Numbered from the stretch's first letter, positions 1 to 8,788 are shown. The stretch is 64,000 nucleotides of DNA from Rhodanobacter sp. (GCA_030148505.1 JASBTI010000043.1:1-64000), one strand, 5' to 3'. Program-made: numbers and translations. Notes: generated from the letters alone by a model not told the origin.

Positions 1-464
1 GCAACTCGCTCAGTGTGACGCGCGATGTGCGGATGGCCCCGGGCCAGACTCAGCACATCGGCGGCTACGATTTCCGTTTCGATGGCGCACAGCGCACCAC
101 CGGACCCAACTGGCGGGCCGATCAGGGGCTCATCACGGTGAACCGCAACGGCGAGTCGGTGGCGGTGATGAAACCGCAAAAGCGTACCTACCCACGGGGT
201 CAGGTGCAGACCGAATCGGCCGTCGATGCCGGCTTTACCCGTGACCTCTATGTGGCACTGGGCGAACCGATGGACGCCAACAACATCGAGGGTGCATGGT
301 CGATGCGGCTTTACTACAAGCCTTTCATCCGCTGGATCTGGGGCGGCGGCCTGCTGATGATGCTCGGAGGATTTACCGCCGCGGCCGACAAGCGCTTCCG
401 CATCAAGCGCCGCGCCGTCGACGCGCCGACCGAGGAGCTCGTCCTGCAGGAACAACGCGCATGA
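1..464 (+). CDS. ccmF: Cytochrome c maturation heme lyase subunit CcmF, C-terminal end (5' truncated by window)
   Basis: Only the last about 154 residues are present; the reading frame is open from base 3. The sequence begins in the conserved periplasmic segment of CcmF (RDVRMAPGQ, then GGYDFRFDG and TGPNW) and ends with the last membrane helix (IRWIWGGGLLMMLGG) and a short basic cytoplasmic tail. In the family CcmF works with CcmH to attach heme to apocytochrome c at the periplasmic face of the inner membrane. The stop codon overlaps the next ATG (ATGA), the usual arrangement with ccmG/dsbE, but that following gene appears broken here. Identity is firm from motifs and context; upstream ccm genes lie outside the window. 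Confidence 0.9.
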   Translation, partial: NSLSVTRDVRMAPGQTQHIGGYDFRFDGAQRTTGPNWRADQGLITVNRNGESVAVMKPQKRTYPRGQVQTESAVDAGFTRDLYVALGEPMDANNIEGAWSMRLYYKPFIRWIWGGGLLMMLGGFTAAADKRFRIKRRAVDAPTEELVLQEQRA

Positions 465-600
465 GCCGATTGCTCGCGCTGATCGGTTTATGCCGTTGCT
501 GGAACACGCGGCACTACCTGACCATGATCCCCTCGCCGCTGACCGCCAAGCAACAAGGATAGCGCCCGCGATTCCACGCCGGGCATCGGTGAGGGGACCC
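461..600 (+). pseudogene. ccmG: Decayed ccmG/dsbE remnant (thiol:disulfide interchange protein)
   Basis: An ATG overlapping the ccmF stop opens a frame that starts like CcmG (MSRLLALIGL), loses most of the membrane anchor, resumes with NTRHYLTMIPSPL, which resembles the NxRH...IPSPLIGK segment of CcmG proteins, and stops after 33 codons at a TAG. Just past the stop the same frame reads RPRFHAG, possibly the eroded KPAPxF stretch. No thioredoxin fold, no WCxxC motif and no ccmH or ccmI follow. I read this as a deletion-bearing relic that ends the ccm operon. The resemblance covers only about 30 residues, so a chance match or a sequencing deletion cannot be excluded. Confidence 0.5.
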
Positions 601-873
601 ATGGCAACGCACGGCTGTCGACGGCGACGACGAGGGAAAGATCGGCGTGTAGTTGCACGGGTGCTACTCCGGAATGTCCTGCATGTGGATGCCATTGTAG
701 TCAGCAGCTTAGATGTTGGCTTTCCCGGCCGATAGCTGGGAATTCCAGGGGCCACATGACCCATCAGTGTTCTGCGGGGATAGCAAGAATCGAGGACGGC
801 CAGACGGTTCCGCGACCTTTCGAAACTTATGCCATGCTCATAAAAATAGAGACCTTACTGAGGAAAGAAACGT
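563..873 (+). other. Intergenic stretch after the ccmG remnant
   Basis: About 310 bases with no convincing gene. Several short overlapping frames exist in all phases but none has a ribosome binding site or recognisable protein. It probably holds further eroded DNA from the ccm operon and the promoter of the patatin gene. A GAGGAAAG ribosome binding site lies at about 859-866, just before the ATG at 874. Confidence 0.4.
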
Positions 874-1758
874 ATGCGCGGCCAGTGGAGTGAAGCTCGG
901 AAATTCGATTTCAGTAGGGCAGGGACATTGGTTCTCGCGGGCGGCGGCAATCGGTGCTGGTGGCAGGCGGGTGCGCTGCGACACTTGATGGACCATGGCA
1001 TGTGTCTGCCTCCGCAACTTGTAGGTACTAGCGCAGGTGCCGCCGTGGCCGCTTCGTTTCTTGCGAAGAGCGCTGACACAGCGCTGCGTGCCTGCCAGAC
1101 GCTCTACGCGGAGACTCCCAAGATCTTCGACTGGTCTGCTCTGTCGAAACTCAAGATGAGATTTGCTCACCAACACGTGTATCCGACGTGGGTCGATGCA
1201 TTTTTGAACGCAGATACATTCGCCACGCTCCGCCTTTCCAGCTCTCGCCTCACTGTGGCTATCACACGGCCCGCTCGATTTTTGGGGACAGGAGGATCTG
1301 TAGCCGCAGGAACCCTGGCTTACCTTGTCGACAAATACCTGTGGAACAGCATTCATCCCAGGCTACCCAAGCTATTGGGACTTCGTCAGGATTTCATGGT
1401 GCTGAACGACTGTGGCGATCTCGAAACGGCTCAATCTCTCCTCATTGCGGCTGCGTCGGCACCGCCGATCATGTCCGCACGTCCCATGGGAGGAGGGCAT
1501 GCCATCGATGGCGGATATACCGATAACGCCCCCATTCCGCCTCAGTCCGAAACGGAACGATCGAATACTCTGGTGATGCTAACTCGCTATTACCCGAAGC
1601 TGCCGTCTCTGTTCACTTGGTTAGGGAGGACCTATTGGCAGCCCAGCCAGCGCATTCCCGTTTCGACGTGGGACTGCACGCCGAAAACGACAGTACGTGA
1701 GGCCTACGATCTAGGCGTGCGGGATTCGGCACGTGCACTAAGCATGCACGTGTTTTGA
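874..1758 (+). CDS. Patatin-like phospholipase family protein
   Basis: A 294-residue protein with the patatin Ser-Asp dyad: a glycine-rich oxyanion loop near the N-terminus (LAGGGNRCWWQAG), the nucleophile elbow GTSAG with Ser53, and the aspartate of the DGG motif at Asp212. Patatins are acyl hydrolases acting on membrane lipids. No signal peptide or membrane helix is obvious, so a cytoplasmic or secreted effector-like role is open. The start is supported by GAGGAAAG about 8 bases upstream. Base composition looks less GC-rich than the flanking genes, and the gene stands alone between a broken ccm operon and a tRNA, which suggests horizontal acquisition. The family is clear; the substrate is unknown. 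Confidence 0.85.
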   Translation: MRGQWSEARKFDFSRAGTLVLAGGGNRCWWQAGALRHLMDHGMCLPPQLVGTSAGAAVAASFLAKSADTALRACQTLYAETPKIFDWSALSKLKMRFAHQHVYPTWVDAFLNADTFATLRLSSSRLTVAITRPARFLGTGGSVAAGTLAYLVDKYLWNSIHPRLPKLLGLRQDFMVLNDCGDLETAQSLLIAAASAPPIMSARPMGGGHAIDGGYTDNAPIPPQSETERSNTLVMLTRYYPKLPSLFTWLGRTYWQPSQRIPVSTWDCTPKTTVREAYDLGVRDSARALSMHVF

Positions 1759-1794
1759 CATCGTGCCGATTGCGGCAAAAACGCTTGAAACCGT

Positions 1795-1881
1795 TGGTGC
1801 CCGGGGCGGGAATCGAACCCGCATCGCCTTGCGGCGGAGGGATTTTAAGTCCCTTGCGTCTACCAGTTTCGCCACCCGGGC
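1795..1881 (-). tRNA. tRNA-Leu (anticodon TAA)
   Basis: On the minus strand an 87-nt cloverleaf can be drawn: acceptor stem GCCCGGG / CCCGGGC with discriminator A and encoded CCA at 1795-1797, a T arm with GGTTCGATTCC, an anticodon arm reading GGGACTTAAAATCCC (anticodon TAA), and the long variable arm of class II tRNAs (TCCGCCGCAAGGCGA). The length and variable arm fit leucine. The 3' end faces the patatin gene and the broken ccm operon; tRNA 3' ends are common attachment sites for islands. Confidence 0.95.
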
Positions 1882-1956
1882 AACGGGGCATTCAGCTCGC
1901 CGAGAAGCGTCGGCCAGCGGCGCGAATCGTACCACGCAAGGGGCTCGCCAGCCGGT

Positions 1957-3189
1957 TCAGACCAGGCTTCGGAAGATGTGGATACCCGCGCTGTATTCGC
2001 CGACGATGGTCCCCAGGCTGACCAGGAAAAAGTTGAGCAGGGTACGCGCCACCCGGTTTTTCCACCAGCCACTCCAGTGCACTACATCGTCGCGCAGCGT
2101 TTCGAAGTCGGCTACCCGAGGACGACGCACCCACGCTTCGGCCATGGCACTGATACCACCGGCCGGGATGCCGGGGCGAAAGGGCTTGATCGGCGCGGCG
2201 ATGAAGGCGGCAACGATGCTCACTGGGTGGGCGCCGGCGGCCAACGCCCCGAGCGCAGCAAACCCGCCGGTGAACAGCACCCACGCCAACAGCGCCTGGG
2301 TGCCGAGTGTCGGATTGAGGTGAAAGGCCCAGCCGATCGCGACAAATACCCCCAGCACCAGCCCCGCCGCCAGCCATTTGGGCCAGCGGGCCTTGGCCGG
2401 TATCTGCGCCAGCTCGGCGACGGTGAGTGAGGGGTCATCCTGCTGTTCGCGTAGCAGGGTAGTGAGCCCCTTGAGGTGGCCGGCGCCGATCACCACCAGC
2501 ACCCGGCGTGGTTCGCCGCTGGCCGAGCGCGCCGCTTCCTCGCGCAGGCGCGCGGCCATGAAACTGTCGCGTTCCCCGATCAGGCTCTGATACAGCGGTT
2601 TCGACTCGCTGGCAAATTCGCTGAAGGCACTTTCCAGCAGGTCGCCTTGTTTCAGTTTCTCGATCTCGTCGGCGTGGATCTCTTCGCGCTCGAAGACACT
2701 GGCCAGCAGGCCACCGAGCAGGCCGAAGCGCTGCCAGAAGCCTACGCTGCGCCATGCGCGCTTGAGTGTGGTGCCAACTTCACGGTCGATCAGCCATACC
2801 GGCAGGCCGCGTTGGTCGGCGCCGTCCATCGCCGCTTTCATTTCGGCACCGGGCTGGATGCCCGATTGTTCGGCCAGGCGTTTCTGGAAGGCCGACAACA
2901 CCAGGCTCGCCGCTACCATGCCAGCCTTGCCCTGGCGCAGGACCTTGAACAGATCCATCTGCTTGTAGGCTTCGGGGTCGCGCATGCTGTGGGCACGGCT
3001 GTCGCACAACTCGACCGCGACCGCGTCGAAGTGCTCATGCTCCAGCAGCGCATCGACCGCTTCCATGCTGCTGCGCGAGACATGGGCGGTACCCAGCAGC
3101 ACATATTCCACGTCATCGCGTTGCACGCGTTCGATCGCCTGGCCCTGCAGTGCCGGCAGCAGGGCAGCATCGGTTGGGGAAACACTCAT
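1957..3189 (-). CDS. TraB/PrgY family membrane protein
   Basis: A 410-residue protein. The N-terminal half carries the TraB-family signature, with GTAHVS near residue 33 and a conserved VAVELC strand. The second half has several hydrophobic segments (for example LAAGLVLGVFVAIGW and TQALLAWVLFTGGFAALGAL) and ends in a membrane-associated tail, as in bacterial TraB homologues named after the pheromone-shutdown proteins of enterococci; their function in proteobacteria is unknown. The start MSVSPTD was chosen because the longer frame upstream lacks family resemblance; an in-frame ATG 13 codons earlier is possible. It follows aguB on the same strand, 82 bases apart, perhaps as the distal gene of that operon. 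Confidence 0.82.
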   Translation of the reverse strand: MSVSPTDAALLPALQGQAIERVQRDDVEYVLLGTAHVSRSSMEAVDALLEHEHFDAVAVELCDSRAHSMRDPEAYKQMDLFKVLRQGKAGMVAASLVLSAFQKRLAEQSGIQPGAEMKAAMDGADQRGLPVWLIDREVGTTLKRAWRSVGFWQRFGLLGGLLASVFEREEIHADEIEKLKQGDLLESAFSEFASESKPLYQSLIGERDSFMAARLREEAARSASGEPRRVLVVIGAGHLKGLTTLLREQQDDPSLTVAELAQIPAKARWPKWLAAGLVLGVFVAIGWAFHLNPTLGTQALLAWVLFTGGFAALGALAAGAHPVSIVAAFIAAPIKPFRPGIPAGGISAMAEAWVRRPRVADFETLRDDVVHWSGWWKNRVARTLLNFFLVSLGTIVGEYSAGIHIFRSLV

Positions 3190-3271
3190 GCGATCGACGG
3201 GCCGGTATGAAAGGGGAATTCCCAGCATGGGGACGACGACGGCGTGGCACAAGCCATCGACCCTCCCGGAA

Positions 3272-4162
3272 TCAGTCGCGGAAGCGTCGCAACAAGTCGT
3301 GGTAGGCATCGATACGCCGATCGCGCAGAAACGGCCAGATCCGCCGTATCTGCTCGCTACGTGCAAGATCGACCTCGGCCAGCAGCAACTCCCGCTTGTC
3401 CGTACCCGCCTGCGCCAGGAATTCACCTTGCGGACCGGCGGCGAAGCTGCTGCCCCAGAAACGGATACCGCCACCGACACCTGAAGGGTCGTTTTCGTGA
3501 CCGGTGCGATTGCATGCCAGCAGCGGCAAGCCATTGGCGATGGCATGACCGCGCTGCACGGTGATCCAGGCGTCACGCTGGCGATCCTGCTCGGCTTGCG
3601 GGTCCTTGGGGTCCCAGCCGATTGCCGTGGGATAGAGCAGGATTTCAGCGCCGGCCAGCGCCATCAGGCGCGCCGCTTCGGGATACCACTGATCCCAGCA
3701 TACCAGCACACCGAGCCGGCCAACCGAGGTATCGATCGGCTCGAAACCGAGATCGCCCGGAGTAAAGTAAAACTTCTCGTAAAAGGCCGGATCGTCGGGG
3801 ATGTGCATCTTGCGGTAGATCCCGGCGATCGCCGTCGAGCGATCGAATACCACCGCGGTATTGTGGTAAAGCCCCGCGGTGCGGCGCTCGAACAATGAGG
3901 AAACGATGACGAGCTGCAGGTCCTGCGCCAACTGGCCGAGGCGCGCGGTGGCGGGACCGGGAATCGACTCGGCTTGATCAAACACCTCGACAGATTCGTG
4001 CTGGCAGAAATACGGACCGTTGTGCAGCTCCTGCAGCAGCACCAGCTCGACCCCGGCAGCAGCGGCTTCGCGCAAACCGTTTTCGATGGCATCGAGGTTG
4101 GCTTCGCGGCTGCCGCGGTCGGTTTCCTGCAGCAGCGCGACCTTGAGGGTCTTGCGGGTCAT
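3272..4162 (-). CDS. aguB: N-carbamoylputrescine amidase
   Basis: A 296-residue nitrilase-superfamily hydrolase converting N-carbamoylputrescine to putrescine, CO2 and ammonia. The catalytic triad segments are visible: Glu in LVLLQELHN, Lys in IYRKMHIPD and Cys in VLVCWDQWYPEAAR. PYFCQHES and the C-terminal RRIDAYHDLLRRF are typical of AguB. It lies 66 bases downstream of aguA on the same strand, so the two enzymes of the agmatine-to-putrescine route are probably co-transcribed. Length and motifs match the family throughout. Confidence 0.95.
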   Translation of the reverse strand: MTRKTLKVALLQETDRGSREANLDAIENGLREAAAAGVELVLLQELHNGPYFCQHESVEVFDQAESIPGPATARLGQLAQDLQLVIVSSLFERRTAGLYHNTAVVFDRSTAIAGIYRKMHIPDDPAFYEKFYFTPGDLGFEPIDTSVGRLGVLVCWDQWYPEAARLMALAGAEILLYPTAIGWDPKDPQAEQDRQRDAWITVQRGHAIANGLPLLACNRTGHENDPSGVGGGIRFWGSSFAAGPQGEFLAQAGTDKRELLLAEVDLARSEQIRRIWPFLRDRRIDAYHDLLRRFRD

Positions 4163-4228
4163 CGGCGTTAATCCTTGGCGTCGGGTAGGGCGTCGCAGCT
4201 CAATCAGTTTAGCCGACAGCGCGGAAAC

Positions 4229-5263
4229 TCAGGTCAAACCCGCCGGCAGCTGCATGGTGATGCAGTGCAGGCTGCCGTTCTGCCAGATCAGCGATCGGCA
4301 AGGTATCTGAACGACCTCGCGGCCGGGATGCGCTGCCCCGATGATGCGGGCTGCTTCGTCGTCGGCCGTATCGCCGTAGGCCGGCACCAGCACGGCACCG
4401 TTGACGATCAGGTAGTTCGCATAGGACGCGGCGAGGCGGCGATCCTCATCGAGGATCGGTCGTGCCCATGGCAGCGGATGCAGCTGATACGGACGACCCT
4501 CGGCGGTACGGAGCGCGGCCAGTTCGGTCGCCATGCGCTGCAATTCGTCGTAGTGCGGGTCGCTGGCATCATCACAGGCCTGGAACACGATACGGTTGCC
4601 CGGGGCGAAACGGGCCAGGGTGTCGATATGCGCATCGGTGTCGTCGCCTTCGAGATAGCCGTACTCAAGCCATAGCACGCGCGAGGCGTGCAAGCTTTCC
4701 CGCAGGATCGCGCTGATTTGTTCGCGTGACTGATCCGGATGGCGCTGGACCAGGCAGCGCCACGTGGTCAGCAAGCTGCCGGCGCCATCGCTTTCGATGC
4801 CACCGCCCTCCAGCGCCCAGTCGATGCGTTGATGCGTCGCCGTACCGAAAACCCCGGCCTGTGCCAGGCCGGCCACCAGTGCATCGTCCTGCGCGGCGCC
4901 GAACTTGCCGCCCCAGCCGGTGAAGCGGAAGTCTGTCAGCTGGAAGGTTGCTTCGCCGGCCTTCAGCGTGATCGGGCCGGAATCGCGCAGCCAGGTGTCG
5001 TCATAGGCCAGCTCGACCCAGCGAATTTTCGACAGATCGACACCTGCCTCGCTGAGACGCGTTTGCCCATGGATTTTCAGCGCGCCGTCGGCAACCACGA
5101 TAATCAGTGGCTGGAAACGCGTTACCGCGGCCGCTAACGCCACGTAAGTGGTTTCCACATCAGCCAGCCGCTCGGCCCAGTCCGTGCCGGCGTGGGGCCA
5201 CGCGATCAACACGGCGGATTGCGGTTCCCATTCGGCGGGCAGGCGCCATGCTTGGTTCGTCAT
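4229..5263 (-). CDS. aguA: Agmatine deiminase
   Basis: A 344-residue porphyromonas-type peptidyl-arginine deiminase family enzyme that hydrolyses agmatine to N-carbamoylputrescine. The N-terminus has PAEWEPQSAVLIAWPH; the middle has the WLRDSGP and LEGGGIESDG segments; the catalytic cysteine sits in the C-terminal NGSLHC motif. I chose the start at MTNQAWRLP because the longer open frame adds about 40 residues without family resemblance. It is the first gene of the minus-strand aguA-aguB pair and is separated from the upstream secreted-protein gene by a strong hairpin, which suggests its own promoter at about 5264-5340. Confidence 0.95.
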   Translation of the reverse strand: MTNQAWRLPAEWEPQSAVLIAWPHAGTDWAERLADVETTYVALAAAVTRFQPLIIVVADGALKIHGQTRLSEAGVDLSKIRWVELAYDDTWLRDSGPITLKAGEATFQLTDFRFTGWGGKFGAAQDDALVAGLAQAGVFGTATHQRIDWALEGGGIESDGAGSLLTTWRCLVQRHPDQSREQISAILRESLHASRVLWLEYGYLEGDDTDAHIDTLARFAPGNRIVFQACDDASDPHYDELQRMATELAALRTAEGRPYQLHPLPWARPILDEDRRLAASYANYLIVNGAVLVPAYGDTADDEAARIIGAAHPGREVVQIPCRSLIWQNGSLHCITMQLPAGLT

Positions 5264-5339
5264 GCGGTGAATTCTCGCGGTCTCCAGGGCATCGATCCGA
5301 CGCCGAACCGCGGATTGTACGACGACCACCTCGGTGCCG

Positions 5340-5373
5340 ATATGAAAACGGCCCGTGCAGAGACGGGCCGTTT
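5340..5373 (-). terminator. Rho-independent terminator after the BamE-like gene
   Basis: A perfect 11-bp stem (AAACGGCCCGT / ACGGGCCGTTT) with a six-base loop lies at 5346-5373, directly downstream of the minus-strand gene ending at 5390. Read on the minus strand it is followed by TTTTCAT, a short T tract. It separates that gene from aguA. Confidence 0.75.
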
Positions 5374-5389
5374 CATCCAGACGCATGGC

Positions 5390-5752
5390 TCAGTCGGCGT
5401 TGGCGGGGTCGGTATTGTTGCCGGCCGGTGTGTTGAGCACCGAATGGATCACATAATTGTGCTGGAAATACACGATGAATTTCGCGTAATCCCAGCGATT
5501 GATCACCGGCTGGCGCGGGCTGCCGCCTCCACGCGGTGACAGCTTGCGCAGTGGGGCACCCCACCTTTTTTCGACCTGGGCCATGGTCATGCCGCGGCGG
5601 GGCAGGTTCATGCCCTTTTCCTGTTGCACACGCTTGATCAGCAGGTTGTCGCCGTGATCCTGAGTGGCGGCTCGAGCTGTCTGTGGCGCCGCGAACGTGG
5701 CGGCACCGACCAGCAAGACGGCCAGCAACACGTGGTGATTGAGCTTGACCAT
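5390..5752 (-). CDS. Small exported protein with SmpA/BamE-like motif
   Basis: A 120-residue protein with a signal peptide (MVKLNHHVLLAVLLVGAATF, cleavage probably after TARA). The mature part contains GMTMAQVEKRWGAP, the pattern (G-x4-V-x3-G-x-P) found in SmpA/BamE-like domains, then WDYAKFIVYFQHNYVIHSV, which would supply the following beta strands. There is no lipobox cysteine, so it is probably periplasmic rather than a lipoprotein like BamE. Similar small proteins occur in xanthomonads without known function. The start at MVKLN follows an AGGGGAA purine stretch. It is divergent from yheS. Confidence 0.75.
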   Translation of the reverse strand: MVKLNHHVLLAVLLVGAATFAAPQTARAATQDHGDNLLIKRVQQEKGMNLPRRGMTMAQVEKRWGAPLRKLSPRGGGSPRQPVINRWDYAKFIVYFQHNYVIHSVLNTPAGNNTDPANAD

Positions 5753-5944
5753 GGTTCCCCTCTCCCTACGAAGCATCATGCGCAGTCGTTTTAGCAGAAC
5801 TACCCTGACGGCGCTACGAGGACGGGCGCCGATTGCGATGAAATGGACATTTGCAGGCGCGCCGCCAAGCGAGGATACCTTGATGCCAGCTATCATGGGC
5901 GGCTGAGGGCAGTAGCCCCGATACTGCGGATACCCGATTCAACG

Positions 5945-7864
5945 ATGATTGCCTTTCGACACTTTGCCTTGCGCCGCGGCAGCCGTTTGCTGCTTTCCGA
6001 TATCGATCTGGTGATCCAGAGTGGCTGGCGGCTGGGCGTGATCGGTCGCAACGGCTGCGGCAAGTCCAGCCTTTTCGCCGCATTGCAGGGCAAGCTCGAT
6101 GGTGACGCCGGCGAATTGGACATGCCTGCAAAACTTCGGCTTGCGTCAGTCGAACAGGAGACACCAGCGCTACCCGATGCCGCGATCGACTACGTACTGG
6201 GCGGCGACGAGGACCTGGCGGCGGTTTTGCTCGCCGAAAGCGAGGCCCATGCCAGCGGTGACATGGAGGCGTTGGCCCGCGTGCATCACCGCATCGAGGA
6301 GCTGCATGGTTATGATGCCCGTGCCCGTGCCGGCCGCCTGCTGCATGGCCTGGGGTTTTCGCCGGACACGCACGAACGCGCGGTGCAGGAATTCTCCGGT
6401 GGCTGGCGCGTGCGCCTGAATCTGGCCCGTGCGCTGATGGCACCGTCCGAACTGCTGTTGCTCGACGAGCCGACCAACCATCTCGATCTGGACGCGGTAC
6501 TGTGGCTGGAAGAATGGTTGCGCCGGTACCAGGGTACCTTGCTGATCATTTCGCACGACCGCGAGTTCCTCGATGGTGTGATCACCCACACCATGCATCT
6601 GAACGACGGCAAGGCGAAGCTCTATACTGGCAACTACAGTGCGTTCGAGCGCTTGCGTGCCGAACAGTTGCGGCAGCAGCAGATCACCCATGAGCGCGAA
6701 CAGGCTGAACGAGCACACCTGCAGTCTTTCATCGATCGCTTCAAGGCCAAGGCCACCAAGGCCAAGCAGGCGCAGTCGCGGATGAAGCGGCTGGAGAAGC
6801 TGGCCGGTACCGAGGCGGTGCGCGCCGAGCGCTCCTTCAGCTTCCAGTTTGCGGTGCCCGGGCGCTTGCCCGAATCGATGTTGCAACTGGAAGATGTGGT
6901 CGCTGGCTATCCGCTCGAGGGCCGTGACGGCGCACTGACGATTCTGGACGACGTCCGCTTCAGTCTTGAGGCAGGGGATCGCGTCGGCCTGCTCGGTCCC
7001 AATGGCGCCGGCAAGTCGACCCTGGTCAAGACGCTGGTGGGGGAACTTCAGCCACTCGGCGGCGAGCGCAAGATCCACAAGGACCTGAAAATCGGCTACT
7101 TCGCCCAGCACACCGTGGAAAGTCTGCGCGAAGGCACCAGTCCGCTCGATCATTTGCAGGCACAGGCACCGGGTGTGGCGACCCAGGTCATGCGCGACTT
7201 CCTCGGTACCTGGAATTTCGCCGGCGATCGCGCCTTCGAATCCGTGGACGGTTTTTCCGGCGGCGAGCGGGCACGGCTGGCATTGGCACTGATCGCCTGG
7301 GAGAAACCGAACCTGCTGCTGCTGGATGAGCCCACCAACCATCTCGATCTGGACATGCGCGAGGCCCTGGCCGACGCATTGAGCGACTTCGACGGCGCCT
7401 TGGTACTGGTGTCGCACGATCGCCACCTGCTCGGCCTGGTCTGCGACAGTTTCTGGCGCGTCGCCGATGGTGCGGTAGAGAGTTTCGACGGCGATCTCGA
7501 CGACTATGCCCGTTGGCTGCGCAGCCGTGGCGCCACCAACAAGAAGGCCGCCAAGGCGGCCGGCAAACCCGTCGTGGCGGATCTCCCGGCCCCGTCCGCT
7601 GAAGATCGCCGGCGCGATGCCGCCGCCCAGCGGGACGCCGACAAGACCGCGCGGCAGCGGGTCAAGCGGATCGAAACCCGCACCGCCACCATCGACACCG
7701 AGCTGGGCACGCTGGCGGCGAAGCTGGCCGATCCGGCAACCTATAGCGGCCCCACGGCCGAGGCGATAAAGCTCGGGCAGCGGCAGACCGAACTGCAACG
7801 CGAAAAAGACGCTCTGGAAACGGAATGGCTGGCCTTGTACGAACAACTGGAGACGGGAGCCTGA
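5945..7864 (+). CDS. yheS: ABC-F family ATPase, YheS type
   Basis: A 639-residue soluble protein with two ABC cassettes and no membrane segments. Cassette 1 has GRNGCGKSS, FSGGWRVRLNLA and LLLLDEPTNHLDLD; cassette 2 has GPNGAGKST, FSGGERARLALA and a second LLLLDEPTNHLDLD. Between them is the P-site tRNA interaction motif region rich in KAKATKAKQAQSRMKRLEKL, and a C-terminal coiled coil follows. Overall pattern and length match E. coli YheS. ABC-F proteins act on the ribosome as translation factors. The start MIAFRHF aligns with the family; in-frame codons upstream do not. The stop abuts the next start (TGAATG), indicating co-transcription with the following gene and recJ. Confidence 0.92.
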   Translation: MIAFRHFALRRGSRLLLSDIDLVIQSGWRLGVIGRNGCGKSSLFAALQGKLDGDAGELDMPAKLRLASVEQETPALPDAAIDYVLGGDEDLAAVLLAESEAHASGDMEALARVHHRIEELHGYDARARAGRLLHGLGFSPDTHERAVQEFSGGWRVRLNLARALMAPSELLLLDEPTNHLDLDAVLWLEEWLRRYQGTLLIISHDREFLDGVITHTMHLNDGKAKLYTGNYSAFERLRAEQLRQQQITHEREQAERAHLQSFIDRFKAKATKAKQAQSRMKRLEKLAGTEAVRAERSFSFQFAVPGRLPESMLQLEDVVAGYPLEGRDGALTILDDVRFSLEAGDRVGLLGPNGAGKSTLVKTLVGELQPLGGERKIHKDLKIGYFAQHTVESLREGTSPLDHLQAQAPGVATQVMRDFLGTWNFAGDRAFESVDGFSGGERARLALALIAWEKPNLLLLDEPTNHLDLDMREALADALSDFDGALVLVSHDRHLLGLVCDSFWRVADGAVESFDGDLDDYARWLRSRGATNKKAAKAAGKPVVADLPAPSAEDRRRDAAAQRDADKTARQRVKRIETRTATIDTELGTLAAKLADPATYSGPTAEAIKLGQRQTELQREKDALETEWLALYEQLETGA

Positions 7865-8788
7865 ATGCCCGCCAGGAGTGCGTTGCCCTTGCAGATATGG
7901 CTGCCTGAACTGGCATCCTTCGCACCGGCCCGGCCCCTGCACCGGTGGCTGGCGCGTGCCGACAGGCTTGCCGAAGGCGCGCATGGCTACATGGCCGGCC
8001 TGGCAAGTCACTTCGATGATCTCGACACGCCTTTTGCCGCCGCTGCGTTGACCCGTGAATTTCTGGCCGGCGATGCCGGCGACGCCACCTGGCTTGCTGC
8101 CGACCCGGCCTGGGTACAGCCAGATCTGACGGGGGTGCGCCTGCTCGCCTGCGGTCAACTCGGACTGCAGATGGACGAGGCGCTGAGTCTGGCCGAGCCT
8201 CTGCACCCGCTGTTTGCCGAGGCCGGCATGCAGTTGAAAGTCTCCACCCCCGACCGCTGGCATCTGCGTCTGCCTGCCGATGCGTCCTTGCCCGAGTTCG
8301 CGGCACCGGAGCAGGCGCTGGGCGAGGATTTGTCGCAGCATATGCCACAGGGGGCCGAAGGTCGCCGCTGGCGCGTGCTGCTCAACGAGATCCAGGTTGT
8401 GTTGCATCAGCACCCCCACAACGTCCAACGTCGTGCGGCAGGACGCGCTCCCGTCAACAGTCTCTGGCTGTGGGGCGGCGGCGCCCTGCCGCAACGCCTG
8501 CACAGTCCGCTGTGTGGCGTCGCGGCTGACGACCTCTTGCTCAACGCCATGGCCCGTCATGCCGGGCTTGCGCTGCGGCCACGAACGACACAGACCGTCG
8601 CGGCAGCGGAACCCGGTTGGCTGATCGACCTGCAGGATCTGCCTGCCGGCGAGATCGAGTCCCACTGGTGGCCCATCCTGGAAAGCTTGTTGAACCGTGG
8701 GCCACTCCAACTGCATTTCGCCAGCGCGGAACGCTGGCAGTGTCGCCCTTGGCATCGATGGCGTTTCTGGCGCGGGGCAGGGCGTTGA
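7865..8788 (+). CDS. Uncharacterised protein of the xanthomonad 'phosphoglycerate mutase'-like family
   Basis: A 307-residue protein whose start codon directly follows the yheS stop and whose end overlaps recJ by about 30 bases, so it is clearly part of this operon. Xanthomonad homologues are often labelled cofactor-independent phosphoglycerate mutase, but I see none of the alkaline-phosphatase-superfamily metal motifs (no DSxG near the N-terminus). Recognisable islands are LPLQIWLPEL, LLNEIQVVLHQHPHN and NSLWLWGGG. There is no signal peptide and no membrane helix. The name is probably inherited misannotation; the function is unknown. Confidence 0.8.
   Translation: MPARSALPLQIWLPELASFAPARPLHRWLARADRLAEGAHGYMAGLASHFDDLDTPFAAAALTREFLAGDAGDATWLAADPAWVQPDLTGVRLLACGQLGLQMDEALSLAEPLHPLFAEAGMQLKVSTPDRWHLRLPADASLPEFAAPEQALGEDLSQHMPQGAEGRRWRVLLNEIQVVLHQHPHNVQRRAAGRAPVNSLWLWGGGALPQRLHSPLCGVAADDLLLNAMARHAGLALRPRTTQTVAAAEPGWLIDLQDLPAGEIESHWWPILESLLNRGPLQLHFASAERWQCRPWHRWRFWRGAGR

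Noticed and set aside
1763-2323. A plus-strand frame across the tRNA and the TraB-like gene
   Set aside because: It reads through a tRNA and is antisense to a gene with clear family motifs.
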